From: Turnera subulata
Taxonomy: Eukaryota; Streptophyta; Magnoliopsida; Malpighiales; Passifloraceae
DNA: 64,000 bases
NCBI GenBank assembly: GCA_028386065.3
Contig: JAKUCV010006825.1
Span: forward strand, 251,873-315,872
Direction: 5' to 3'
In this document: piece by piece, positions 32,960 to 43,984 of the stretch
How the letters are laid out: each line of letters starts with the position of its first letter
Numbering within the stretch: position 1 is the first letter of the stretch
Notes under the pieces: generated by a model
What the model was told of the DNA's origin: nothing
Databases searched by the model: none
The model's input: the letters and a program-made list of their open reading frames with translations, nothing else
Position numbers and translations under genes: made by a program

Positions 32960-34020
32960 ACAGGTGCTTCCAAGATTGCTCTTAGGTACTCTGAGGACCC
33001 GACCCAAGATTAATTGGGCCCCTCACCTATTCCTTTACACATTCTTCCTGACCGTCATCCAACACTTTGGAGTTGCCACCCGAATTTTATTATAAGACAA
33101 AATTCGGGAAAAAAACTGTTCTTAAGCAACAATGACTACATTCAATGCAATTGACTAGCGAACCAAAGATGCTGGACCCGGAGGTTCATCACGGGTGGGA
33201 AGGTGTTAGGTAGCCACTCGTGTTGGGGCGAAGCTTTGTGAAATTGAAGAATAATTGTATGCCTTATGAAAGTGTGTGTTGTGTGGAAACAGGCCACATA
33301 AAACAAACGAAATTAAACAGAAACAAAAAGAAAAATAAAAACAATTGGGCTTGAGTCTCTACCACTAAAAACCACCTACGTACCCTGGCGACTGAGTTCA
33401 AAGCCCATGTAGTTCTCGTTGTTGCATCACAACAACAATTACATCATCAATAGTAGCATCATTATCATCAAATCATCAACAAATAGTAGATAAAAAGGAG
33501 TCTAAGATTACTTCTTGTAGCCCTCCTCTAGCTCCTTGATTTGGGTTGTCTTCTCCACCTAATTTCTTTCCACTCTTTAGCTCAATCTTTGATCTCCTCT
33601 TGATCTACCCTTACTGTCTTCTTTATTGATGCTTCCCACGAAATTCCTCCAGAGTTTCTGCCTACAAAACTATTTCTAGGCTTGGAGAAGTAGAGTTTCT
33701 CCAAGCACTTAAGCTTGGGGATGTGTGTAAAGAGAGATTGTGTGTTTTGGATGGGAATGGGGGGTCCTATTTATAGAGTTCTCAGGAGTGTAGGGGTCGT
33801 GCACCTCTTAATGACCGCCTGCCCCCTCCAGATTTCATGTATTCTTCCCTTTTTTAGCCCGATCCCCCTAAATCCGTCCTGACTTGATCTAGCCGTATAA
33901 TTAACTCCTAATCAGCCCAAAATATCCTCTTTTCTTGATTACTCCTCTTCATAATCCTTCCACGTCTGATTAATACACATATAAACCCCCCATTTTATGC
34001 AAAAATCATACCAAGAACAC
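32960..34020 (-). repeat. Probable solo LTR, boundaries uncertain
   Basis: The stretch has a minus-strand TATA box (CTATAAATAG, 33767-33776), an A/C-rich leader, and blocks such as GGAGTTGCCACC and GGGTGGGAAGGTGTTAGGTA. I associate those blocks with plant Ty3 Tat-lineage LTRs. No ends or target duplication could be fixed, and no coding sequence is present. Confidence 0.4.
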
Positions 34021-35203
34021 TTTTACCATTAAAGAATGATTTAATTATAATTTTCTATGAAAAGCAGAGTTAAGATTAGTCTGCAAGGAGTTGTTTATGG
34101 GCCAATCAACTCTGGATAATCCATATTCCATTATCCTAGGCCTCTAAATTTATTTCTAATTTAAAAATAAATCATCTTAATATAATTGAGTTGAAATAAA
34201 TAAGAAATCCCAAATTAATGAAAATGGGACATATTTAAATAAATTAAACCTTAGTGTAAATTTTTATCTTAAGATTAAATCATCTCATTAATCCTAAGGT
34301 TAAAACACATAAAGGTTCAAATTATGAAAATATGTAAATTCTACTAAAATAAATTCTAAATATACTTTAGCCAAAGACCAAATCATCTCATCAAAGTCAT
34401 GGTTCAAGCATATTTAAAATCTAATCTAAAAGAATATCCGTAGGTCAAATTTGGGTGTTCATAGATTCAAGACTCTTGAGAAGTTGTTAAGACTCTAATA
34501 GAGTTATTAATTCTCTAATAGAAGTTGTTAAGACCAAATCATTCCATCAATAAGTTATTAAGACTCTAATAGAATTATTAATTTATTATGGCTAAAAATG
34601 TCAAGGCCGTTGCTAAAAGTTCAATTTTTAAGTAAATATTACGACCGATAGCTCAAGTAGTAGTGTCTAGTGTACAAGGTGGTTGAAGGTGTAAAGCTTT
34701 TTAAGCTAATGTAACTTTCTTCTTTTCTTTGTCATGAAACTAAATGGATCAAGACTAATTTTAACCCAGAACCGAACAGAGCCAACACTATTACTTTGTA
34801 GCATGGTCATGGATTTTATTCCGAGAATGGTTAGGTTAGGGGTATTGGGAAGTTTCTAAATTTATGATGTTTCAAAAGGCTAATTAACTTTTTGAACGAC
34901 TTTTTCCAAGAGTAGTTTGGCACACGAAGAATGGTAACAACGCTCGTAAAGTAGACGAAATAAACCTGAAATTATAAGTCTGCCGTAGAATTTCCCTCTG
35001 GTGAAGAATATATTTTCTGGTTGCAGCAGAAGATTAAGAGAAAAAAGGATTAATATTTTATTACTACCGCATGATACATAGAACAGGAAACGAAGCAGGT
35101 ACTCTCCCAGACCTTCCAAGGCCTTTTTTTATTTATTTATACTACCTCTTACTTCTAACGTTCTAGCATCTTGATTCCTCTAAAAATTTACAAAAGGAAA
35201 TCT
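34021..35203. other. Downstream flank of the 11S gene, no gene seen
   Basis: AT-rich DNA with a few imperfect repeats of AAGACTCTAATAGAGTTATTA between about 34480 and 34580. Possible polyadenylation signals of the 11S gene (AATAAATAAA on the minus strand) lie near 35128-35140. Confidence 0.4.
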
Positions 35204-37023
35204 TCAGACCCTGGGTTGGGATCCAACAGGGCTAAAGAGGGTGACTTCCTCCCTATTGAACTTAAGCCTCCTGGCTTCCTCTCTGGAGATTTGGAAGGCA
35301 TTGGAAAGCACTTCCTCAGGAATTGCCCTGAAGGTAGACACACGCCCTGCAAGCTGGCTAATCTGTGCGTTGTCGTTGGTCTTGAAGGAGAAGTACTCGA
35401 ATCCCTCGTCGCCTGCCCTCTTCACCACCGCAAAATTCTGTGGTACAGTGAACACCTGACCCTGCCTCACCTGTCCATCGAACACTGTCTGTCCATTGTC
35501 TGAAACTATCTGAACGCGAGCGTTTCCCCTTGTAACGTAGCATACACTGTGGGCGTTGATGTTCCAGTTTGGTGACATCATTGCATTCTGGTTAATTACG
35601 AAACCAAAGAAATGAGTATAATACAAAACAGAAGATTATATATATATATATAGTTAAGACAGAATTAAAGGTTTTGATTTCCTTATTATTGATTACCCTG
35701 TAGAGGAAAACTTTCTTGGCACTGAACTGGAGGAATCGGAGGATGGGGAGGTTGAAGCTGTTGACGGTTTTGAGGCGACCGGCACGTGGGTTGAAGATGT
35801 CGGCGCGTGATGGGTCGTTCATGTTGTGTCTAAGCCTGGCTGAGCAGAAAGTTTCTTCGAAGCCATTCATAAATCTGCCTCCATGGCTGCCTCTCTCCCT
35901 CTCGGATTCTTCTCGCTCTAGAGCCTCTGATTCTTCCCGGCTGAATTGTGGGCCGACAAACCGTAATTCGTGCTCGGCGTGGACGATGATACCTCTCCTG
36001 TCGTCTTCGTTCCTCAACCTGCTGGCTAGCTGGGTGTCAATGTTGAATGCTTCTGAAAGAAATTGTTCGTCGAAGCCACTGAAGACGTTGCGGTATGTCT
36101 GTTGTGGGCCGCCGGGAGTTTGGCGTCTCTCCAATCCGCGGGCTCCTTCTCTCTCGAATCGGTCTCTTTGACTTTGGAATTCTCTTTGTGGGTTTCCAGC
36201 CAGGAAGAATTTCTGGAATCATACACGAGTTAGTATGACGCTTTTGTATTGCATGAATGAGTTAACAACAGGAGTAATTCATGGTGATTTCTTAGCTAGC
36301 TAGTTTCTTACCCTGAAGTCCTGGTCGAGCTGGTTTGCTGCGTTGCCTGTGTCCAGGAATTGTACAAGAACAAGAGGGGTATTGCCTTCGTTATAGAACC
36401 AATCGGCCACACCAGCAGGCAAGGCCACCACATCGCCCTCTCTAATCTGTCGAACCTTCTGGTGCTCATCCCTGCTAAATCCCCCACGACGTTTCTCTCC
36501 TGCAGCCTGTGATCCTGATGACGACTGGAATGTCTCAGGACAACCAGGGAATGCAGCTCCATGAAAACCCCTACCTGTAAAGACAGCAACAACAGAACAC
36601 ATAGATAGGATTTAGAAAAGCCCAACAACATAGTTTTTGCAAAATGTGGCATGCATGTTTTACAAATGTCTTCTATCGTCGCATACCTTGCTCCACATAA
36701 ACGAGCTTAGGTGTATTAGAGTATGATGGCAACAATAGCCCTCGCTCTTGGATGGTATGGCGGAGTACTGCAACTCCGGCACACCTGAACTGTTCATCAT
36801 TTTCGTTGAAAATCTCTGTGAAACCGGCCTCCGATTCAAATCTGCGCGAAGGGTCTTGGGCAGTGATCCTCTCGAGCTGGCACTCATTCTGTTGGGAGCG
36901 CACTTCCCGTTGCCTCTCTGGCCGGAATTGTTGTCTTGGCATTTGCTCCAGTTGAGCGAAGCAGCTCTGGACTAGAACAAGAAGGCTCAAAGTAACACAA
37001 AGCATAGTAGTAGAGGAGGCCAT
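35204..37023 (-). CDS. 11S globulin (legumin-type) seed storage protein, four exons
   Basis: The exons are 37023-36687, 36574-36312, 36212-35697 and 35587-35204, with GT-AG introns. Together they give 1500 bp, a 499-residue protein, usual for legumins. It begins with a signal peptide ([23 protein letters not shown]) entering the ER and then the storage vacuole. The first cupin (NECQLERI to FLDTGN) and second cupin ([17 protein letters not shown] to the end) are complete. The processing site is N-G in [15 protein letters not shown], where vacuolar legumain separates acidic and basic chains. Cys in PGCPETFQ and in ETFCS would form the interchain disulfide. The acidic-chain variable region is Arg/Gln/Glu-rich. 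No frame disruption was seen. It is the only clearly intact host gene here, isolated among transposons. Confidence 0.95.
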
Positions 37024-37097
37024 GGTTTTCTAACCGGTATATTATCAGAAGGGGAGGCTTCCACTCTACTGTGCTGAAGGTGGCTACTGAGGTGTCG

Positions 37098-37184
37098 TAT
37101 TTATAGGGGGAAAAAGTTGGGTTCAAATTTGGGATGTGGAGATGATTGGATTTGTATGTCCTTTTCTGCTATCTGCATGCATGC
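37098..37184 (-). promoter_or_regulatory. 11S globulin promoter: TATA box and RY (legumin-box) element
   Basis: On the minus strand, CTATAAATA (37098-37106) lies about 75 bp upstream of the ATG. GCATGCATGC (37175-37184) lies about 70 bp further up. CATGCATG is the RY core of the legumin box bound by B3 factors of the ABI3/FUS3 class in seeds, so embryo-specific expression is expected. The sequence beside it (AGATAGCAGAAAAGGACAT) also recalls the rest of the legumin box. Confidence 0.8.
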
Positions 37185-38219
37185 CATATTGTGAATCTTT
37201 AGTACTAATCAACCCACACGTAATACCTTCTATGGTAGTTTCGTGGCGGAGAGTTCACCTCAAAAGATGTGTTTTCAGAGAGCCTTTGCCACATCGTCGA
37301 TGCCACAGTATTACGGCTGCTCCACGACTCGAGCCTAATTAAAAGAAAAAATAATCCTTCCAAATTTTGGACAAGTTTAAACTACAGCCAAACACACCCA
37401 GCCATATCCATCTAACAAACAACCATTAGACACAGGCAATGAACCTCTATTGAAGAAGAGCCTGGAATTTAGTATCGGTACCAATTTTGATTCCCGTTTC
37501 GAAGGCAGCAGAGAAGGGCACGCCCACCATAGTTCAGCTCAGAACCATCTGTTACGTTGGCAATGCTTTGGGTGAGGTCTGTTGTGGTTTTGAAAATTAA
37601 ACAAGGATTGGTTAAACTAAAGTTAAATGACACAACTTATCCCTTTATTGATTTTAATGTTTCTGTCCTTTTTTCTTAAATTTGAAACATTTTGTCCCCA
37701 AACTTTTAGAGAAGTGAACAATGTTGTCCAAATTAACTGTAGTAGGTAAATCAATCAAATAGCAATACGTGTTGTGCAGAGGATGGGCAACTATTTTTTT
37801 TTTTTGAGAATCGGGATGGGCAACTAATTTAGAATTATTTATTATTTATTATTTTATTATTTATTTTACATATTTTTTATTTCTAAAAAATATAATTATA
37901 AATATAATTTTTTGAAATAAAAAAGGAAAAGATATAAAATTATTTATATTTTTTAAAAAATAGAAAAAAATAAAATATTGTAAAGCTAAACGTAATCCAC
38001 AAATTGCATACCGATACCGGAATATTCATCTTCACCCACCGACCAAAAAAAAACTTCACCGTCTCCCTACGGACTTCCCAATCCTCTTCTCCATTTTATC
38101 CTTCTCCCATACCAAAACCCCATATCCCAACCTTAAACTTCCCCCTCTCACAAACCTCTTTTATCGTCTCCCTCGACTCCTCGCCCACAAGCTCTATCCT
38201 CTCCAAGATGACTTGTAGG
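37185..38219. other. Intergenic upstream of the 11S gene
   Basis: No gene was recognised. The stretch is increasingly AT-rich (37830-37985). A 20-bp LINE-tail insertion with a 13-bp duplication lies at 37794-37813 (listed separately). Confidence 0.4.
37794..37813 (-). mobile_element. Extremely truncated LINE insertion (20 bp)
   Basis: T12 followed by GAGAATCG is flanked by perfect 13-bp copies of GGATGGGCAACTA (37781-37793 and 37814-37826). On the minus strand the insert is CGATTCTC plus poly-A, similar to the end of the LINE at 30240-30257 (ATTCTC then A11). It looks like target-primed reverse transcription that stopped after a few bases. Confidence 0.6.
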
Positions 38220-38899
38220 GCGCCTCGATTACAATAACTTTTGTAATGTGTTTTACAAAATCCTTACAAAAAGTTATTGCTAACAGGGTACGACTTTTTT
38301 TTACGGATATTATCAGCCAGATTAATTTTATTCCAGACTGGGATACATAACCGGGACAACATTAATATTGTTAAAAAACTTTTACATTATATTCGCAGAA
38401 TGAAGAGAACTAGTGGAGCTATGATTATCATCAAGTTAGATTTGGCGAAGACATATAATCAAGATTTCTTGGAGGATACTTTGATTTTTTTATGTTTAGT
38501 GGTACGTCAGCTTCTTCCTCAATTTTGTGGAATGTAGCGCAAACTCCCAAATTTTAAAATAAGGCATGGCTTGTGGTAGGATGACCCCCTCTCCATTTTT
38601 ATTTATGTTGTACATAGAGAAGTTCTCACTTTTAACTGATGATGAGGTCCGGATTCAGCATTGGCGTCCTGTCTGTGTTCCCATTAACGACCCGTCATTT
38701 CCACATTTATTCTTTGCCTATGATGTTAGTATTCTCTTTGTTGAAGCCACAATGGATCAAGCATGTGTAATTAATTCTACCATATCTAATGGCCCATATC
38801 TAAAACCATACTCGGGTTACTATCATCGGGTCAATTTTGCACATGACTCTCATTGAAGAATTGGGGATATATCTTGGGCTGCCTTTATTTTTATTTTTA
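38220..38899 (+). pseudogene. LINE ORF2 fragment: RT
   Basis: The fragment reads, across frame breaks, FYKILTKVIANRVRLFLRI, DNINIVKKLLHYIRRMKR, AMIIIKLDLAKTYN, MTPSPFLFMLYIEKF, LFFAYDVSILFVEA and ELGIYLGLPLF. These are successive conserved RT blocks of a plant L1-type LINE; the catalytic FADD has become FAYD. The fragment is cut at 38899 by the 3' end of a Helitron. Confidence 0.8.
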
Positions 38900-41208
38900 C
38901 TAGTTCGCTACCCGTGTTATCACACGGGTTAAATTTTGCTGGTTTTTTATGTTTTCTTTTGTCTCAATGTTTTAACCATTTTTTGGTAAGTGACTGTATT
39001 AAAATTTTTTATACCAATTATTTTATATTATTATGCTTCTTTTTTTTGCTTTGTTTTATTTTGTGTCTTTTTATTTTTAAAATTTTGGTTCATTTTTTAA
39101 ATATTTTTTTCACTTTTTAGGGTAGTTTTTCCCCTTTTTCATCTCTTTTTTGTATTTTTTAAATTTTTTTATTCTTTTAAACTCTTTCATTTTTATTTTG
39201 TTTAATTTAATATTGTATTTTTCCTTTTTCAGTTTATTTCTAAATGGTCGTGAGAACTTGTTGGCCTAGTTTTTTAAAACTTTTTTTTTCTACTCTTTTT
39301 GTTTTTTTATTCTTTAGTTTTTCCTTTTTAAAAAATTTTTTAAATGTTTTTCTTTTGAGCTTGTTTAATTATTTTATTTTGTGTCTTTTTGTTCTTATAT
39401 TGAGAGGTAAATTTTGACTTATAAGGTTACTAATAATAAAAAGTTGCTAAAATGTAAGGCTACTAAAAAATGTATTAGAAATTTTGAGGATATTTTAAAA
39501 GGGTTAAAGATTTTTATCTAAAGAAAATTGTTATGTAGTTTGTGGTCTCATTTTTTTTGACATATATGAGGGGAATAGAAAGGTGCTCTAGAAGTTGCAT
39601 ATTCTAGCTTTAATATATTTTAAATTCATGAATGGTAAAAATATTTTTTAGAATATAGTGTAATTGTGTTAGGAATATTAATTTGTAAGCTCTAAAATTG
39701 TTGCAATATTATTAAATTGAGAGGTATTAAAATTTTAGCCAAAAAAATATAAGGCTCCTAATAATTAAAGGCTACTAAAATATAAGGCTACTAAAATATG
39801 TATTAGAAATGAGGAGGATATTTTAAAAAGGGTTAAATATTTTTTAACCAAAGAAAATTAATTTTGGGTTAATTATTATTTATTATTTCTTGTCTTGTCA
39901 AGACTGGTTTTTGTTAAGGCTACTAAAAAATAAATTTGGAATTGAAAAATTCAAACAGTAACAGTTAAAAATTCATGAATGGGAAAAATATATTTTACAA
40001 TATATTGTGATTGTGTTGGGAAAATTAATTTGTAGGGACTAAAATTACTGCAATATTATTAAATTGAGAGGTCTTAAATTTTTCACTAAAAAAATGTAAG
40101 GCTATTAATAATAAAAGGCTACTAAAAAATTTATTATAAAATTTAAGGATATTTTTGAAAGGGTTAAAGACTTTTATCCAAAGAAAATTGTTATGTAGTT
40201 TGTGGTCTCTATTTTTTTGGACATATGTGAGGCGAATAGAAAGGTGCTCTAGAAGTTACATATTCTAGTTTTAATATTTTTTAAATTTATGAATGGGAAA
40301 AATATTTTTGAGAATATAGTGTGATTGTGTTGGGAAAATTAATTTGCAGGCACCAAAATTATTGGAATATTATTAAATTGTGAGGTATTAAAATTTAAAC
40401 TAAAAAAATATAAGGCTACTAATAAGAAAAGGCTATTAAAATGTAAGGCAACTAAAAAAATATATTACAAATTTTAAGGATATTTTAAAAAGGGTAAAGA
40501 TTTTTATCCAAAGAAAATTGTCATGTGAGGAATAGAAAGGTGCTCTATAAGTTGCATCTTCTAGTTTTAATATATTTTAAATTTATGAATGGGGAAAATA
40601 TTTTTTAGAATAAAGTGTGATTGTGTTGGGAAAATTAATTTTTAGGCACTTAAATTGTTGAAATATTATTAAATTGAGAGGTATTAAAATTTAAATCCAA
40701 AAAATGAAAGGCTCCTATTAATTAAAGGCTACTAAAATGTAAGACTACTAAAATATGTATTAGAAATGTGGAGGATATTTCAAAAAGGGATAAAGTTTTT
40801 AAACCAAAGAAAATTAACTTTGGGTTAGTTATTATTTATTATTTCTTGTCTTATCAAGACTGTTTTTTGTTAAGGCTACTAAAAAATAAAATTGGGATTT
40901 AAAAATACAAACAACAACAATTAAAAATTCATAAATGGGGAAAATATTGTTTACAATATAGTGTGATTGTGCTGAAAAAATTAATTTGAAGGCACTAAAA
41001 TTGTTGCAATATTATCAAATTGAGAGATATTAAAATTTCGACCCAATGAAAAGGATACTAATAATAAAAGGCTACTAAAATGTAAGGCTGCTAAAAAATA
41101 TATTAGAAATTTAGAGGATATTTTAAAAATGGTTAAAAATTTTTAACCAAAGAAAATTGTTATGTTGTTTGTGATCTCTATTTTGTTGCGCATATATGAG
41201 GAAAATAG
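38900..41208 (-). mobile_element. Helitron 3' portion with AT-rich tandem repeats
   Basis: Read on the minus strand the end is AACCCGTGTGATAACACGGG, then TAGCGAACTAG and the flanking T. That is a hairpin (CCCGTGT/ACACGGG) a few bases before CTAG, the Helitron 3' signature. From 39400 to 41208 an imperfect tandem array repeats about every 300-345 bp; unit starts AAGGYTMCTAATAATWAAARG lie near 39423, 39752, 40098, 40412, 40708 and 41052. Two unit types alternate. The Helitron 5' end is not visible because an LTR interrupts at 41209. No rep-helicase coding was seen. Confidence 0.72.
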
Positions 41209-41832
41209 TGAAGCGTCCCGACCCGTATTTACCGTACACAGTAAACACGTGCCGAAACTATTCTTATTGATAGAACAGACAGTACATCGTGCAAGTATTA
41301 TATATCAGCAAACTATAAAATACAACTGTCACCCATACTCGGGGACCATTATTCAATCCAAACAATCTAGCTCAACAGTAGCATCATATCCAGTATAAAC
41401 ATCATCATAAGCCAAATAGGAAAGCAACAACACAACAACATATATCACACAACAGCGGAAGACTTATATGCACATGCAGCGGAGGTATGGATCCGGAGTC
41501 AGATGGAGAAGAGAGCAGCAGCCATCGAACGTCGTACCTGAACTACGAAACAACTTAACCTACGGGATGAAACCCCGCAGGCGAAGGGTGAGTCCGAAGT
41601 GCTCACCGACGAAGGATAAATAGTGATATGCAGGCAACCGTAATACAGCAAAGTAAGCACAAGCAAAAACATCAGCACAACACAACAATACAGAGCCAAG
41701 GCCAAAAGAATGCTTATTATTATTTCCAATTTTATCTTCGGGGCCCCCGTCACTGGACAAGCTAGGGTCGTACCAGGTTATCAATTAATTCCGGATGCCA
41801 GGTCAAAGAACCATACCAAATCTTACCATACC

Positions 41833-41957
41833 GGGACCACGTCCCAAATTACCAGATCATACCAGGTTCAACAACCCAAAATACCATACCGGGTTCAACA
41901 ACCCAAAATACCACACCGGGCATGACAGCCCCAAATACCATACCTGGATCAACATCC
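41833..41957 (-). other. Short-hairpin cluster in the outer LTR
   Basis: Plus-strand reading: GGGAC-CAC-GTCCC (41833-41845), GGTT-CAAC-AACC (41865-41876), GGGTT-CAAC-AACCC (41891-41904), GGGC-ATGACA-GCCC (41918-41931) and GGAT-CAAC-ATCC (41946-41957). Loops CAAC equal GTTG in LTR sense. Stems vary by paired changes. Confidence 0.65.
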
Positions 41958-42318
41958 CAAATTACCATATCATACCGGGCATGACAGCCCCAAATACCAA
42001 ATAACCAAACCAAGTAACCGACCATAGCATCCCAAAATTAATTTTCAAACCATCGGGTCGTACCATTACTTTCCACGTGACAATTATATCATCATTTCAA
42101 ATCAATTCCGGTTTCCATATTCCTTTTCTCATTTATCCACAGTCAATAGTTCAACATTAATCTCAACACATCATCCAAGAATCAATATCACAATCCAACA
42201 ATCACAACAGTAATAATCACAGCAATCGATAACCATCAGTGAATATTTCAGCAGTTCAATCAAAAAACAAAGCACACAAAGTATTACAGGCAACATAACA
42301 AAGGTTATCCATCCTCAC

Positions 42319-42396
42319 CTTAGCCGATTACTCAGTTATGGAATTGTCCAACAGATTCCAAGTCCGCTTCTTCAGCAAACTGCTCGTTATCAACTC
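42319..42396 (-). other. Putative LTR mini-exon (outer LTR)
   Basis: Read on the minus strand, 78 nt lie between an acceptor-like TGTGCAATAG and a donor-like AAG|GTGAGGATGG. It starts GAGTTGATAACGAGCAGTTT, aligning with GAGCTGATACCGAGCAGTTC in LTR A (9195). Confidence 0.5.
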
Positions 42397-42811
42397 CTAT
42401 TGCACACATAAGGTGATATGCAAATGCCATGCTAATACTGTGTACCGAAAAATAAATACTGACTCGCCCCGGTTACTCCCCCGGTTAATTTCCCATTATC
42501 ATCATCATTCACCATTTATTATCCATGTGTCAAAATACCATGCTATACTTATTCCCGGATATTATTCCGGTATTTTATTACCCTAATAATACCCTTTCCG
42601 TAATTTTTTTTCATGAGTATGTACTTCCCAAAATAATTATTATATACTATATATCTCCCAAATATATTTTCCCCAAAAATTATACTTTTCCAGAATATAA
42701 TTTCCATGCATTTAAATTTTTTTCCATTTTTCCAGAATTATTCTTTTCCTCTTATTCCATATTATACTTCTTTCTTTTTCATTTTTTTTTTAGAATCGGG
42801 CTGGGCCTAGC

Positions 42812-43984
42812 TGAAACGCCCCGACCCGTATTTACCGTACACAGTAAACACGTGCAGGAACTGTGACAACCCAACCAACAAAGCCCAAGCATACAGTGTG
42901 AACTACAATGACTCGGCCCAACGGCCCAAAATAGTAAAACAACATAAATAATAAATCCCGGCCCAATGGCCCAATAGTAGTGAAAACATGCACAGCGGAA
43001 GACTTAAATACTCACTAACACTGTATGCGACACATGCAAACTATGGATCCAAGCACGTCCAAGGGATAACGCAGCAGTCTGTCTGGAATGCACCAAGCCT
43101 GTACATGAAACAACTCATCCTACGGGATGAAAGCCTGCAGGTGAGGGGTGAGTCCGAAGTGCTCACGACAATGGAAAGACGATCAATATGGACACTAAAA
43201 ATTACTCAAGTCAAATAAAACAGTCAAAAACCGACCCAAAGACTCAACAAAATCAAATTATCCAATTTTATCTTTCCGGGCCCTGTCACGAATAAGCTAG
43301 GGTCGTACCAGGTTATCAACCTGTTCCTGGTGCCAGATCAAAAAGAACCCAGGGATAGACATCCCAAAAATATATCACGGGATAGACATCCCAAGCATAG
43401 ACATGCTTATCAAGTAACCCAGATCAAGGCCACCACGAAACAGTCTCTAACCATCGAGTCGTACCACTACCTATCACGCGACAATTATAATACCGTCATA
43501 AATAACAGGGATCGACATCCCTAACAGGATACCGGGATAGACATCCCTATCCAAAAATACCAAGGATCGACATCCTTGTCACCATTCATTATTAATCCAT
43601 TTATTAGTGTCAAAACGACTCAAGGACAAATGTCCAAAATAACCGACATGGGATAAACATCCCGAAAACCAAACAGGACATCGGGATAGACATCCCGAAC
43701 CAAAACACAGCAAATACAACATGCAACATAGCAATAACCAACAAAACACAAATACCGAGTAATAAGGCACATATTGAAGGAAATCCATCCTCACCTTGGC
43801 CGATTACTCAACTCCGGAAATAATGACCGGTCCGACGCCGGCTCCTCGGGAAACTGCCCGATATCCAAAAACCTATACAACAAAATCATACATGCACATA
43901 AATGCACATAAGAGTATGTCATGATGCCCAAAATGCGTAATAATCCCATGATGCACATAAGAGTATGTTAAATCGGGCTATAAT
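42812..43984 (-). repeat. Inner solo LTR, right (3') part, inverted relative to 11856
   Basis: On the minus strand the end is GGGGCGTTTCA followed by GCTAG (partner flank ACTAG at 11851-11855, four of five bases). It contains the mini-exon candidate 43795-43872 and the richest hairpin array (43352-43698). LTR similarity fades at about 43984-43995, where LINE sequence starts. It is the complement of 11856-12820. Confidence 0.8.
43352..43698 (-). other. Hairpin array in the inner LTR
   Basis: Eight stem-loops, plus-strand reading: GGGAT-AGAC-ATCCC (43352, 43379 and 43534), AAGCAT-AGAC-ATGCTT (43393), AGGGAT-CGAC-ATCCCT (43507), CAAGGAT-CGAC-ATCCTTG (43561), GGGAT-AAAC-ATCCC (43650) and TCGGGAT-AGAC-ATCCCGA (43681). 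A ninth, GGACA-AA-TGTCC (43624), has a different loop. In LTR sense the loops are GTCT, GTCG or GTTT. Spacing is irregular. Confidence 0.75.

Larger units (their letters stand above)
41209..42811 (-). repeat. Outer solo LTR, right (3') part, inverted relative to 10772
   Basis: On the minus strand it ends GGGACGCTTCA followed by CTATT. It contains a mini-exon candidate (42319-42396), a hairpin cluster (41833-41957) and the AGATAAAATTGGAA block. Its other end (42811) abuts the inner LTR. Sequence there continues what is missing after 11855, so with 10772-11855 it makes one solo LTR of about 2.7 kb with a perfect CTATT target duplication. Confidence 0.82.

Noticed and set aside
35171..37342. Plus-strand frames across the 11S locus
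   Set aside because: They are antisense shadows of the 11S exons and introns; the minus-strand exon model joins in frame over 1500 bp.
43352..43698. CRISPR-like array of short palindromic repeats
   Set aside because: Spacing is irregular, stems vary in sequence, the context is an LTR in a plant genome and no cas genes exist; explained as an LTR hairpin array.
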